Counted from the stretch's first letter, positions 1-7,964 are shown. The stretch: 27,182 bases of DNA from Oligoflexia bacterium (GCA_903842755.1 CAIMNF010000048.1:1-27182); one strand, 5' to 3'. Numbers and translations: made by a program. The notes: a model not told the origin generated them from the letters alone.

Positions 1-312
1 TGGGTTTTACCCATCAATCGTCACACTTGTTATCTTAATTTCAGGTCCAAACTACGACGATCGAGCGCGGACAGCACAATGGACCAAACTCGAATTGATC
101 GCGATTGCTTTCCTAGCCTGCATACGGCATTAACAATGCTTGTGGGCAGGCATTTGTGGCTCAATTACCGACGCATCTTCTGGTGGTTATTCCCCATGTT
201 GGTTTCCATACCCGTAGCCTGCCTTTATTTAAGGTATCATTACTTTATCGATGTAGTAGCCGGGCTTTGCTTAGCCTCTCTGGCAAGCCGGTTACCACAG
301 GGAAAAAATTGA
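1..312 (+). CDS. PAP2-superfamily phosphatase, C-terminal fragment (5' end outside window)
   Basis: The reading frame is open from the left edge to a TGA at 310-312. The visible part carries two PAP2 signature blocks: DCFPSLHTA (motif 2, with the central S-L-H) and LRYHYFIDVVAG (motif 3, with the catalytic His and the Asp that supports it), joined by hydrophobic membrane segments. Members of this superfamily dephosphorylate lipid phosphates or pyrophosphates, or transfer head groups, in the membrane. The first 26 codons are not hydrophobic and do not match the family well, so the upstream part cannot be judged from here. An internal ATG at 79 is probably not the true start because motif 1 would be missing. 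The substrate cannot be told. Confidence 0.7.
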   Translation, partial: WVLPINRHTCYLNFRSKLRRSSADSTMDQTRIDRDCFPSLHTALTMLVGRHLWLNYRRIFWWLFPMLVSIPVACLYLRYHYFIDVVAGLCLASLASRLPQGKN

Positions 313-336
313 CAATTTAAATTATGTAAATGTAAT
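309..336 (+). promoter_or_regulatory. Candidate sigma70-type promoter of queF
   Basis: A perfect -35 box TTGACA (309-314) is followed after 16 bp by TGTAAT (331-336), a five-of-six match to the -10 consensus. The -35 box overlaps the stop codon of the upstream PAP2 gene. Transcription would start near 343, leaving a leader of about 30 nt that contains the AGGAAA ribosome-binding site at 361-366. The leader is too short for a preQ1 riboswitch. Confidence 0.55.
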
Positions 337-374
337 ATTTAAAAAACAGTTGTTATTCAAAGGAAACATTTACT

Positions 375-884
375 ATGAGCGAAGGTCGGAATTCATCAGA
401 AATTACAGGCATTAGTCAGTTAGGCAGCAAACAAACAAAATACGATTTTAATTATGATCCATCCTTGTTGGAATGTTTCGATAACAAAAACCCAGAGCAT
501 CCTCAATGGGTTACATTTGTCTGCACTGAGTTTACTTCCCTTTGTCCAATCACCGCTCAGCCGGACTATGCAAAAATTTTCATTAACTATATCGCCAATA
601 AAAAGATGGTTGAATCAAAATCACTCAAACTTTATTTATATAGTTTTAGAAATCATGGCGATTTCCATGAAGATTGCATCCAAAAAATTTGTAACGATCT
701 AAAAAAATTAATGGATCCTCGTTACCTTGAAGTCGTCGGCGAGTTTACGCCACGGGGTGGTATCGCTATTTTTCCTTTTGCGAGCACCCACAATCTCGAA
801 CCAGAATATAAAACGCTTTATGCAACCAGGCTCGCGAACTATGCTCCAGGAAAATACTCTATGGAGCTGGGACGCCCTTATTAA
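375..884 (+). CDS. queF: NADPH-dependent 7-cyano-7-deazaguanine (preQ0) reductase, type I QueF
   Basis: QueF reduces preQ0 to preQ1, the last free-base step of queuosine tRNA modification, in the cytoplasm. The 169-residue product has the size of the short unimodular type I enzymes. It shows the catalytic block FTSLCPITAQPD, with the nitrile-attacking Cys at about residue 57 and the proton-donor Asp at 64. The NADPH-binding block ESKSLKLYLYSFRN lies at 80-93, followed by HGDFHED with the conserved Glu at 99. The ATG has an AGGAAA site 8 nt upstream. A -35/-10 pair at 309-336 suggests its own promoter. The 3' end overlaps the convergent gene on the minus strand by 26 bp. No other queuosine genes are in the window. 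The identification is secure. Confidence 0.96.
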   Translation: MSEGRNSSEITGISQLGSKQTKYDFNYDPSLLECFDNKNPEHPQWVTFVCTEFTSLCPITAQPDYAKIFINYIANKKMVESKSLKLYLYSFRNHGDFHEDCIQKICNDLKKLMDPRYLEVVGEFTPRGGIAIFPFASTHNLEPEYKTLYATRLANYAPGKYSMELGRPY

Positions 885-1941
885 CCGAAGGATAAAACGC
901 GCTAAACTGACTGAGCGATCCGTAGCGCTCAACCCATCCAGCTGCCTCTTCCAAAACCGCTACTTTCCGGTAGGGAAAATTTTTTAATGGCGTTGCGAGT
1001 TCCTCGGTTGGGCCCCACGCGGAACTATTTTGTCCGTGCACCATTTTGCCGAAAATCTCTTGGCCAAGTTTGGACGTATTAAACGTCATCGACGCTTTTT
1101 CAATCAAGGCAAACTGATCAAACCGAATCAATGCCTTCCACCAAAAATCTTTTAGTTGCGATTGCTCGTCAACAGACGCACACAAATGAACATAGAGCCG
1201 CCGATTTCCTTGGGCGTCTTCGAACTGAATAAATCCGCTCGATAATCCACTTTTCGATTTGAGTTCTACCATTTCCAGAATTTTAGATTTGGGAAAAGCT
1301 TGCAAAATTCCACCTAAAAGCTGAGGAGCCACACCGTTGTAATACGCCTCCTGCTCTACTTCATAATAAACATACCAATCCCGATGATCTGCAGCATGAT
1401 CTGTCGATTGAACTCTAATCGGCAAGTCGATATCTTTCACAAAGGGATTTGCATCAAGCGCAATGACTACTCGAGCATCTGGAAAAAGCGTCAACGGATA
1501 AATGGAATCGTTGCCGGCAAAGGCATAGAAGACGGTCCGAATCTGGCGCGCCTTTTCGAGCAACTCGGAAGAAGCTTCAATTCTATTTCGAAGACGTGAT
1601 ATTTTTCGAATATAGCGAACCACATCCGGCCTATCGACATCATCGAAATCAAAATCTTCTAACCCTCGAATTTTCCGAGAATAATTTTTCCAGGTCAGCC
1701 CCGGATTACTCGCACGCAAAGTATCAAGCTGTTCCCTAAATTCCGCGAAATGTTTTTGTTGGACATCGAGGACCTTCGAACAGTGTGAAATCTCCGAAGC
1801 TACGACAAAACTAAACGGGAAGGTACCGACAGAAAAAAGGAATAAAAGCGGAAGGAAGGGATAAAAAATACCTTTCCAATTAAAATTGAACACAATTTTA
1901 GTAAAGTAGACTGATGTAACAAAATAGTCAACTTTTTTCAA
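859..1941 (-). CDS. Putative exported protein of unknown function
   Basis: I do not recognise a characterised family. The frame opens with a TTG at 1941. The N-terminus is long before a strongly hydrophobic stretch (FYPFLPLLFLFSVGTFPF) that ends in FVVAS, a plausible signal peptide. The real start may be further in, for example the GTG at 1893. A TTGACT box inside the first codons hints that transcription may begin here. The mature part (about 310 residues) is mostly soluble, with a charged N-terminal half that may be helical. A block reading YAFAGNDSIYPLTLFPDA recalls a motif seen in some uncharacterised bacterial exported proteins, but I cannot name the family with confidence. It lies downstream of uppP on the same strand and overlaps the end of queF by 26 bp. 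Confidence 0.7.
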   Translation of the reverse strand: MKKVDYFVTSVYFTKIVFNFNWKGIFYPFLPLLFLFSVGTFPFSFVVASEISHCSKVLDVQQKHFAEFREQLDTLRASNPGLTWKNYSRKIRGLEDFDFDDVDRPDVVRYIRKISRLRNRIEASSELLEKARQIRTVFYAFAGNDSIYPLTLFPDARVVIALDANPFVKDIDLPIRVQSTDHAADHRDWYVYYEVEQEAYYNGVAPQLLGGILQAFPKSKILEMVELKSKSGLSSGFIQFEDAQGNRRLYVHLCASVDEQSQLKDFWWKALIRFDQFALIEKASMTFNTSKLGQEIFGKMVHGQNSSAWGPTEELATPLKNFPYRKVAVLEEAAGWVERYGSLSQFSAFYPSVNKGVPAP

Positions 1942-1976
1942 ACCTTCACTCTTTTAATTGTATTTAAATCACCAGA

Positions 1977-2828
1977 CTATAAAAAATACTGGTTCACCAC
2001 GAGAACCACGACCGATGCGGCAAAACAATAAAAACCAAACCATTTCCACTTTCCGGCTTCAATCCATCTCGACACCCAAATTAAAGCCAGCCATCCCGCA
2101 AAAAAACTGCAAATCATCCCCAAAAAACCGTAACCGATACTGGCAGCCACTCCTTCGCCAGAAAAAGCATGTGCTTTCACCAAACGCATCAACTCTCTGA
2201 GGACCACCAGTGGCGTTAAGATTACCGCAAGGGCGAAGCTAAAGTCTTCCACTTTCTCCTTAGAAATATTGAGGAGCATTCCTGTAGATATGGTAGCGCC
2301 CGATCGAGAAAACCCCCTGAAAGGCAGACACAAACCCTGCACGAAGCCGATCAGGATTGAATTTTTGCGCTCGAGCTCCGCCGTGCCCGTCATTTTTTTC
2401 TCTCTAAACCCAGAAACTAGAATCAACACACCTGCCATCGCGAGCGAAAATGCCATGAGTGGCAAATTCGAAAACAACATTTCAATTTCGCCCTTCGAGT
2501 AGCCACCCAGAAAAAAGTGCTCAATGATTCCCTTAAGGGCGTATCCTAAAATACCGGTTGCGACGGTTGCAAAAATCAGGCCCTTCAAAAAAGTGGCCCG
2601 AGCGGAGGGACTACCCACCCAAATTGCACGCCACCGCTTCCAAAAAAATACCAACACCGCGAACATTGTTCCCGTATGGAGCATCACCAACAAAAAGGTC
2701 ATCTCGGCTGAGCTTGGATCTAAGTGCATGAGCTTTTCAGCAACAATGACATGAGCCGAACTCGAAACCGGCAAAAGCTCTGCGAGGCCTTGAATGATCG
2801 CTAAGAAAAGCACTTGGAGAATGGACAT
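1977..2828 (-). CDS. uppP: Undecaprenyl-diphosphatase, UppP/BacA family
   Basis: UppP removes a phosphate from undecaprenyl pyrophosphate, recycling the lipid carrier for peptidoglycan and surface polysaccharides; family members also confer bacitracin resistance. The 283-residue product is polytopic. It has both family signatures: QGLAELLPVSSSAH at residues 13-26 (with the catalytic Glu at 17) and PFRGFSRSGATIS at about 169-181, with Arg and Ser of the second block retained. The second block reads P-F-R-G-F-S-R-S-G instead of the usual P-G-x-S-R-S-G, so this may be a divergent branch. The length is normal. The ATG at 2828 has only a weak upstream GGAAAA. It is read in the same direction as the barrel gene above it, 78 bp away. 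Confidence 0.92.
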   Translation of the reverse strand: MSILQVLFLAIIQGLAELLPVSSSAHVIVAEKLMHLDPSSAEMTFLLVMLHTGTMFAVLVFFWKRWRAIWVGSPSARATFLKGLIFATVATGILGYALKGIIEHFFLGGYSKGEIEMLFSNLPLMAFSLAMAGVLILVSGFREKKMTGTAELERKNSILIGFVQGLCLPFRGFSRSGATISTGMLLNISKEKVEDFSFALAVILTPLVVLRELMRLVKAHAFSGEGVAASIGYGFLGMICSFFAGWLALIWVSRWIEAGKWKWFGFYCFAASVVVLVVNQYFL

Positions 2829-2906
2829 GAACTCATTTTTCCATGAAATTGCTAAATGTAAAAGCCCATAATACTCAAGGCGGAACGAGTTTAACTCTAG
2901 GGGGTT

Positions 2907-3773
2907 TTAAAACACTAAGCCTAACTGGATGACGTAAACCCCAGGAATGACGGTCGTTGTGAGCCAGCTCGCCTTTGCACTGAGGTCGATGCCAATCGAC
3001 GAGGTTCGCATCAACCGAATACCCGCATCGGCACCAAAAAGAAAACCCAATTCTAAATTATGATCTGGGCTGTTTAAGATTCCAAGGCCAAATTTGCCCC
3101 CCACGTAGGGCGATACATCGCTTTGAGTAAAAAAATAATCCATTCCGAACCCCGTACTTACGGTCTGCACACTACCCCGGAACTCTAAGTTAAAAATATC
3201 GTAATTGATGCTGCCGTATTTGATCTCCCAACTTTTCTCTAGTCCAATATGGGTTCCCACACCATCCGTATTTAACTTCGAGAAAAAAACGGGTCCAAGC
3301 GAAAACACGCGCGACTTGCGCGCAGCCTTCCTTAACGTTCCCTGGGTCGCTTCGTTCTCTGTTACGTTGTCGACCTGCGCAGTTTCGGATGCTTTTACGC
3401 CCTTTAATGCGGCTTGGGTCAGGCGGGTGGCAATCTTGTCTAACTCTTCGATTTGCTCCGCCCGGAGACTCGTTGAAAAATCCGTGACTCCCCCTTTTTG
3501 CCTCGAAATGGAAACGATATAAGCCTTTCCTAATTTACTCATTTTAGGGGACAAACTAATTTCTGCATCTTCCGATTTGGCGACAATCGAGTTTGAGCCA
3601 TTCTCGGTCACGGCGTTTGCAACGAGAGTACTTAGGGTGGCTAAGTCCTCGGTAGCAGCACCGCCCGTGCCAATCGTAGGAGCAACATAAACCGTTTCCG
3701 CAAGCGCACTTTGGGACGTTAGACTAAAACCAATAAAGCAAATCATCAGCAAGGGTAATCTTTTGGTGTTCAT
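2907..3773 (-). CDS. Secreted protein with outer-membrane beta-barrel-like C-terminal half
   Basis: The product starts with a textbook signal peptide (MNTKRLPLLMICFIGFSLTS..., cleavage after ALA at residue 25). Residues 26-125 are a soluble domain rich in Ala/Thr that mentions repeated Leu/Ile heptads. It may resemble the periplasmic lipoprotein-like domain that senses or computes from OM proteins, but I do not recognise it. From about residue 155 the sequence alternates Gly, aromatic and polar residues (GTHIGLEKSWEIKYGSINYD, YVGGKFGLGI) and ends in VIQLGLVF, with the terminal Phe typical of barrels inserted by BamA. The ATG has an excellent GGAGG site 5 nt upstream. A sigma-54-type promoter at 3827-3842 is positioned to drive it, so expression may depend on an enhancer-binding activator. 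Confidence 0.8.
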   Translation of the reverse strand: MNTKRLPLLMICFIGFSLTSQSALAETVYVAPTIGTGGAATEDLATLSTLVANAVTENGSNSIVAKSEDAEISLSPKMSKLGKAYIVSISRQKGGVTDFSTSLRAEQIEELDKIATRLTQAALKGVKASETAQVDNVTENEATQGTLRKAARKSRVFSLGPVFFSKLNTDGVGTHIGLEKSWEIKYGSINYDIFNLEFRGSVQTVSTGFGMDYFFTQSDVSPYVGGKFGLGILNSPDHNLELGFLFGADAGIRLMRTSSIGIDLSAKASWLTTTVIPGVYVIQLGLVF

Positions 3774-3826
3774 TTTTCCTCCGAGTTAAGTAAATCTTAT
3801 TCAAATTTAACGCTTAATTTTAACAC

Positions 3827-3842
3827 TGCATTGTTTGTGCCA
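3827..3842 (-). promoter_or_regulatory. Candidate sigma-54 (RpoN) promoter
   Basis: On the minus strand the sequence reads TGGCACAAACAATGCA. Compared with the RpoN consensus TGGCAC-N5-TTGCW, the GG of the -24 element and the GC of the -12 element are both present at exactly the required spacing. Only one base of the -12 box differs. The predicted start site is about 43 nt upstream of the ATG at 3773, leaving room for the strong GGAGG ribosome-binding site. The match is in an intergenic region and points at a gene in the right direction. Confidence 0.6.
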
Positions 3843-3901
3843 GCACTAAACCGCTTTTATCCGTTCTCCTTGTTCCGATGGATTGAAGTGTGCACGAACG
3901 T

Positions 3902-4822
3902 TCACACCCAATGAATACACAGTGACCAAATCGGTACAGTCAGCAGGGAAAGGAGCACACCTACAAAAATAATTAAACTAGCAAGCTCTGGCCGTAGATT
4001 AAACCGAGTCGCTAGAATAGAAGAACTAAACATCGGCGCCATCGCCGCCTCGGCAATAGTGATTTGAGTCTCGAAACCGCGCTGGGAAAAAACAAAAGGA
4101 TAAATCAAGGCAATGAGGGCAGGAAAAAGTAAAAGCTTAAACAACAAGGCCAAACCCAGTTGTGCTTTATTTCTAAGAAATGCCTCTCTGGAGGTTTGAA
4201 TCTGAATCGCAAGAGTCATTACCGCCAGGGGGACCATGGGCGCACTTAGCTTCAAACAAAGCTCGCTCAGCTTCGGAAAAGGTCCGAAAGGGGTAATCAG
4301 CAAAGAAAAAAAGAGCGCCAAAAAGGGTGGAAAATGCGTCACGCGATGGATCATCATTTTTGCCGTGACCTGGCCACCCGAATAAGTGACCCCAAACACC
4401 GTAGCTAATGTAGCGACAATCAGAAAGCTTCCTAACTGATCAATCATAATCCCCGTACTTAACGAACTTGGTCCGTAAAGGGCCTCTAAAAGTGGAAAGC
4501 CTACAAAAGAGGTATTTCCGAGTCCCATCACTAACACTAAACAACCGACCGTTTCTTTACTCCATGAAAACGCCTTTCCTAGGCTCCACGCAAACGCCCA
4601 CGCCAAAAGAAACATCAGCCAAGGCATAAGCGCTGGAAAAAACGCAGCAGGCGTCAGTAACTTTTTGCCGAGCCCAGGAATGTAAGCCACAATCAAGGCA
4701 GGTAAAAAAAGGTCTATAATCAGTGCATTTAAAATAGCTGCCGAATGCAGTCGAAAATGTTCGTAGCGGCGTAGGTAAAACCCAAAAAGTAAACAAATTA
4801 AAATCAACCCAATGTTGATCAC
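3902..4822 (-). CDS. AEC-family (auxin efflux carrier/malate permease-like) membrane transporter
   Basis: The 306-residue product has about ten hydrophobic segments in the two-times-five layout of the AEC family, whose bacterial members move organic anions such as malate. Family hallmarks are the GNTSFVGFPLLEALYG block near residue 102 (an N-x-x-x-x-G-x-P helix break) and the C-terminal EAAMAPMFSSSILATRF block followed by two closing membrane helices. The start codon is GTG and overlaps the stop of the preceding gene in a GTGA arrangement (4819-4822), so translation is probably coupled. The substrate cannot be inferred from the sequence or its neighbours, which are surface proteins. Confidence 0.87.
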   Translation of the reverse strand: MINIGLILICLLFGFYLRRYEHFRLHSAAILNALIIDLFLPALIVAYIPGLGKKLLTPAAFFPALMPWLMFLLAWAFAWSLGKAFSWSKETVGCLVLVMGLGNTSFVGFPLLEALYGPSSLSTGIMIDQLGSFLIVATLATVFGVTYSGGQVTAKMMIHRVTHFPPFLALFFSLLITPFGPFPKLSELCLKLSAPMVPLAVMTLAIQIQTSREAFLRNKAQLGLALLFKLLLFPALIALIYPFVFSQRGFETQITIAEAAMAPMFSSSILATRFNLRPELASLIIFVGVLLSLLTVPIWSLCIHWV

Positions 4823-5391
4823 AAATCTAAGTCCGCGCCGCTGCCGCCACCGCCATCACTCCACGCAAGTCCAATCCCTAAAAAAACAGCACTTAAGTTG
4901 CTGCCGGTGATTGTTCCGACCGAGCCATTTAAAACGCGGTATCCCGTCTTTACCAAAACCGCGAACCGATTACTCGATCCGTTTTTAATTGCGATTTCCG
5001 CTCCTGCCGAAACCATTCCGCCATACAAAAATCCATTCGCATTCTCCAAAGTGCCTGAATAATTAGCCCAGCCTAATATCGCATCTGCACCGATAAAAGG
5101 AATGAGCCGATTTCCCGCACGATGAGCAATGGATCCCCCCGCAAGAATGCTCCCTGCAATTAAGTTTCCTAAGCTCCCAGATGCCTTCTCGATTGTGGCG
5201 CCATACTCACTTCTCAACCAGGGGCCAGCGGAACCCGTTTGAAATTCAATCGAATAGCCTGGGTTTCCCAACGTCGTTTTTGCAGCGTCGGCTCCGGATA
5301 AATAATTAAGATCAAAACTCATGCTCGAATCGGTCGCAGCGAGGGCCGTCTGACCGAGCAAAATGAAGAGTAAGAATTTCGTCAATCGCAT
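4819..5391 (-). CDS. Small secreted, probably outer-membrane beta-barrel protein
   Basis: I chose the ATG at 5391 because it gives a compact signal peptide (MRLTKFLLFILLGQTALA, cleaved before ATDSS). The frame extends to a TTG at 5433, which would add 14 polar residues in front of it. The mature protein (about 170 residues) consists of short strands alternating small and aromatic residues with Gly-rich turns (FIGADAILGWANYSGT, GFLYGGMVSAGAEIAIK, SAVFLGIGLAWSD), as in small eight-stranded barrels. It ends in an unusual Gly-rich acidic tail, GGGGSGADLDL, rather than a terminal Phe. It overlaps the AEC transporter by 4 bp and is likely cotranscribed with it. Function unknown. Confidence 0.72.
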   Translation of the reverse strand: MRLTKFLLFILLGQTALAATDSSMSFDLNYLSGADAAKTTLGNPGYSIEFQTGSAGPWLRSEYGATIEKASGSLGNLIAGSILAGGSIAHRAGNRLIPFIGADAILGWANYSGTLENANGFLYGGMVSAGAEIAIKNGSSNRFAVLVKTGYRVLNGSVGTITGSNLSAVFLGIGLAWSDGGGGSGADLDL

Positions 5392-5491
5392 CCGACTATT
5401 ATGCGGGTTTTTCAATTTATTGAAAAGAGTCAAACCTCTGACTTTATCAGATTTGAGTGTCCGTGCTTTTCAAAATTACGTGTTTAAAGTC

Positions 5492-7039
5492 CTACCAAAG
5501 CGCCGGGTTTGTAGTCGCGGAGGCCCACTGTTCTGATAAAGTTTGAATTAGCTTCGACGCTCCCGTGGCTTGGTTAATGGTAAAGACGTAGCCTTCGCCG
5601 GTAAAGCCGTAAAGAATTCCCTGCGCGTATCCTAATCCCCATACCTCTTTAAATCCAACTGACCCTAAATCGATTTCTGCGCCTGTATCTGGATCAATCA
5701 TCAACAAATGATCGGGCCCTGTACGCTCGTAGATCGTCATGTAAAGATTTTGATTGGGCAACAGGATTGCATCCCCGCCCCCTTCTTCGATCCATTTCTC
5801 TAACGGCAATTCGCTAAGAGAGTTTGTAGGGGGATCAAAAATGACCGAGGCCGTATCGCTCGAAATAATTAACTGACCCGAAGCGGTTGAAGAAAGCTCG
5901 TACGCTCCATTGAGGTGAACTTGAACTTTGGTCATCACTCCAGTAACGGGATTGACGTTGTAAAGACTACTTCCATCCACGGCATACATGACTCCATTAG
6001 GTGTAATGGCAATTTCACAAATCGCGCCGCCGATACAACCGCTGCCGGAAAAAGGCCGCCCGTTGAGAGTAAGTGTCGTGAGATAAACGACGGTTCCTGA
6101 AACCGCGTCGTACGTGTAGAGCTTTGAGTCCATCGTCACCGCATAAATGGGAAGCGGAGCCGGCATCCTGACTTCAAGCAATACCGTTCCAGTCGCTTGT
6201 AATCCTGCCGTATTCTGAATCGTATAGGTAAAAGTCGCCGAGCCTGTAAAGTCAATGGGAGCTGTAAAAACTACGTTTCCTGATGCCGAGACGACTGTTC
6301 CTACGATTGCTCCTTGTGCAGAGACGAACGTCAGTGCTTGCCCATTTGGATCCACGTCATTGGACATTAAGGTAATCTGTGAAACGGTAAAAGGAGCCCC
6401 TGCAACTACTTCGTAGGGGCCGTCATTCCCTGCGATCGGCGCATGAGGGGTAGAATAGGGGCACGAACTTACTGTTGCGCTTGGACTTGCCGCTGCGCTT
6501 GGACTTGCCGCTGCGCTTGGACTTGCCGCTGCGCTTGGACTTGCCGCTGCGCTTGGACTTGCCGCTGCACTTGGACTTGCCGCTGCACTTGGACTTGCCG
6601 TTGCACTTGGGCTTGCCGTTGCACTCGAACTTGCCGTTGCACTTGGGCTTGCCGTTGCACTCGAACTTGCCGTTGCACTCGGGCTTGCCGTTGCACTCGA
6701 ACTTGTCGTTGCACTTGGACTTGTCGTTGCACTCGGGCTTTCCGTTCCACTCGGACTGCTCGTTGAGCTTGGACCGGTCGTTGTACCTGCAGGACTCATA
6801 GTGACTACAGAGGGCGCAGCACCTATTCCTCCCGCTCCCACGCCTGGATCAACGGACGGACTCGGGCTAGCCCCTGGACTTATTTGCGCCGAAATCGTCG
6901 GTAGTACGGGAACGCCCGCCGAACCTGGCTCAAAGAATTGTTGGTTATTGCCGAAAATACAGCCCGAAAGTGAACCTCCCAAGCTGAACATCACTAGAAA
7001 ATAAATTGGTTTCAAAAGGCTCGTCATCCATGACCGCAT
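5492..7039 (-). CDS. Surface lipoprotein with Ser/Ala/Pro repeat stalk, Ig-like domain and propeller-like C-terminus
   Basis: The ATG at 7039 is preferred over an in-frame ATG at 7075 because AAGGAG stands 5 nt upstream and it gives a compact lipoprotein signal with lipobox LSGC (Cys at residue 27). After it come a Ser/Pro-rich linker, sixteen six-residue repeats of the type SPSATA/SPSAAA (DNA 6470-6757), then a cadherin/Ig-like domain of roughly 90 residues (NDGPYEVVAGAPFTV, TLMSNDVDPNGQ, FTYTIQN), and a C-terminal domain with propeller-like repeats (LYAVDGSSLYNVNPVTGVMT, ILYGFTGEGYVFTINQATGA). The layout suggests a lipid-anchored protein whose stalk lifts the globular domains off the cell surface. 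The ligand is unknown. The repeats may vary in number between strains, without changing frame. Confidence 0.85.
   Translation of the reverse strand: MRSWMTSLLKPIYFLVMFSLGGSLSGCIFGNNQQFFEPGSAGVPVLPTISAQISPGASPSPSVDPGVGAGGIGAAPSVVTMSPAGTTTGPSSTSSPSGTESPSATTSPSATTSSSATASPSATASSSATASPSATASSSATASPSATASPSAAASPSAAASPSAAASPSAAASPSAAASPSAAASPSATVSSCPYSTPHAPIAGNDGPYEVVAGAPFTVSQITLMSNDVDPNGQALTFVSAQGAIVGTVVSASGNVVFTAPIDFTGSATFTYTIQNTAGLQATGTVLLEVRMPAPLPIYAVTMDSKLYTYDAVSGTVVYLTTLTLNGRPFSGSGCIGGAICEIAITPNGVMYAVDGSSLYNVNPVTGVMTKVQVHLNGAYELSSTASGQLIISSDTASVIFDPPTNSLSELPLEKWIEEGGGDAILLPNQNLYMTIYERTGPDHLLMIDPDTGAEIDLGSVGFKEVWGLGYAQGILYGFTGEGYVFTINQATGASKLIQTLSEQWASATTNPALW
6470..6757 (-). repeat. Sixteen tandem 18-bp coding repeats
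   Basis: Sixteen in-frame copies of an 18-bp unit, top strand about CTTGCCGCTGCGCTTGGA, encode the hexapeptides SPSAAA, SPSATA and SSSATA. The copies at the low-coordinate end are nearly identical, while those at the high end have drifted and alternate SPS with SSS, as expected if the array grows by slippage or unequal exchange from one side. The repeat strongly biases codon phase, so every frame over it is open; the open frames on the opposite strand and in other phases are artefacts. Confidence 0.95.
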
Positions 7040-7090
7040 ACATACTCCTTGGAACGCTTCAGACCGCTCCATCACGATTCGTAAATTTCG

Positions 7091-7113
7091 CGCTTAAAAA
7101 TCCATTTTAAGCG
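7091..7113. promoter_or_regulatory. Perfect 9-bp inverted repeat in the divergent promoter region
   Basis: CGCTTAAAA and TTTTAAGCG flank a 5-nt centre, a perfect dyad 52 bp upstream of the lipoprotein start at 7039. A second, shorter dyad (TTGAC-N7-GTCAA, 7126-7142) follows. Both lie in the 239-bp gap between the divergent lipoprotein and ankyrin genes. The first has no T-run on the outgoing side, so a regulator-binding site is more likely than a terminator. The rest of the gap is AT-rich, and I could not single out a convincing -35/-10 pair. Confidence 0.4.
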
Positions 7114-7278
7114 TGGTAAATATAATTGACTTTTTTTGTCAACCATAACCAGGATACGGCTTTGCCGCTGCGATGGCAAGCAATTTTTAAGTCTGTATTT
7201 CAATGATTTTAATTTCAATATCTTTTGACTGCATGCATCACCTAAGATACAAGCGCCTTCAATGAATGGAATAGAAAT

Positions 7279-7851
7279 ATGAATTTTAAAAACTCCCTCT
7301 TTTTACTGATTTTATTTAACCTTGGTGCGCAAGCGGCCCCGGTTTGTCCCTTTTTATTTTTGTCTACGCTCCCTGACGTTGAAAGCCATTTGCAGTTTCA
7401 GGATAACGGCGACAGCGACGTTGAAGTCTCCTCATTCAATGAGGTTAACTCCCAAATCCAAAAGGACCCCACTCTGGTCAATTGCCAAGAAGACCTCACC
7501 TTTCTTACTCCATTAATTTACAGCCTAGATCTATCCGTAAATCCGTGTACTCTCCCCGATACGGCTCAGTATTTATTAGATCACGGAGCGAACGCTACCC
7601 AGAAAGATGCCTACCGGGGCGTTTCACCATTACTCCTGGCCACAGAAGCTTATGGAACGCTTTTTGGAACACCGGACCCCATCGAGCTTAAAGACGAAAG
7701 CTGTGCGCAAAATCACACGGAAGAAAAATTGCGAAAAATTATTTCTACCTTGGTTAGAAAAGGCGCAGATCCGTTGGAAAAAGGTCCGAATGGGAAGAGC
7801 GCGGTCGAATTGGCGAACGATCTAAACGTATCGCAACTATTCAAAAACTAA
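7279..7851 (+). CDS. Secreted ankyrin-repeat protein
   Basis: The 190-residue product begins with a signal peptide (MNFKNSLFLLILFNLGAQA, cleaved before APVCP). It contains recognisable ankyrin helices: YLLDHGANATQKDAYRGVSPLLLA near residues 93-116 and LVRKGADPLEKGPNGKSAVELA near 158-180, with a more degenerate copy before them. Between the last two copies is a longer insertion with Cys residues, and four or five Cys in total suggest disulphides in the periplasm. Ankyrin repeats bind proteins, so this is probably a periplasmic binding or immunity-type partner. The rightward neighbour is a secreted metallopeptidase, and the two could act together, but that is inference. The ATG has only a weak ribosome-binding site. 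Confidence 0.82.
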   Translation: MNFKNSLFLLILFNLGAQAAPVCPFLFLSTLPDVESHLQFQDNGDSDVEVSSFNEVNSQIQKDPTLVNCQEDLTFLTPLIYSLDLSVNPCTLPDTAQYLLDHGANATQKDAYRGVSPLLLATEAYGTLFGTPDPIELKDESCAQNHTEEKLRKIISTLVRKGADPLEKGPNGKSAVELANDLNVSQLFKN

Positions 7852-7937
7852 TCGTATAGAGTCCAAACACCTGCCTATTCTTTAGACACAAAAATTCATT
7901 TTACTAGCCAAAAGCAGAGGGATTACAGTTCCAGCGT

Positions 7938-7953
7938 TGGCATTTGACTTGCT
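7938..7953 (+). promoter_or_regulatory. Candidate sigma-54 (RpoN) promoter of the metallopeptidase gene
   Basis: TGGCATTTGACTTGCT matches TGGCAC-N5-TTGCW with a single difference in the -24 box, and the GG and GC are correctly spaced. It would start transcription at about 7963-7965, virtually on the ATG at 7965. That implies either a leaderless message, a start further downstream, or a chance match. I rank it below the similar site at 3827-3842. Confidence 0.35.
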
Positions 7954-7964
7954 TCCAACCAGGA

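Noticed and set aside
315..374. preQ1 riboswitch in the queF leader
   Set aside because: The leader is about 30 nt, AT-rich, and lacks the conserved loop and tail pairing.
3888..3907. Terminator or operator at GTGTG-N10-CACAC near the end of the AEC gene
   Set aside because: Only five base pairs with a long loop; likely chance.
6443..6801. Long open frames on both strands over the coding repeats
   Set aside because: An 18-bp repeat without stops keeps several frames open; only the lipoprotein frame has a start, signal and domains.
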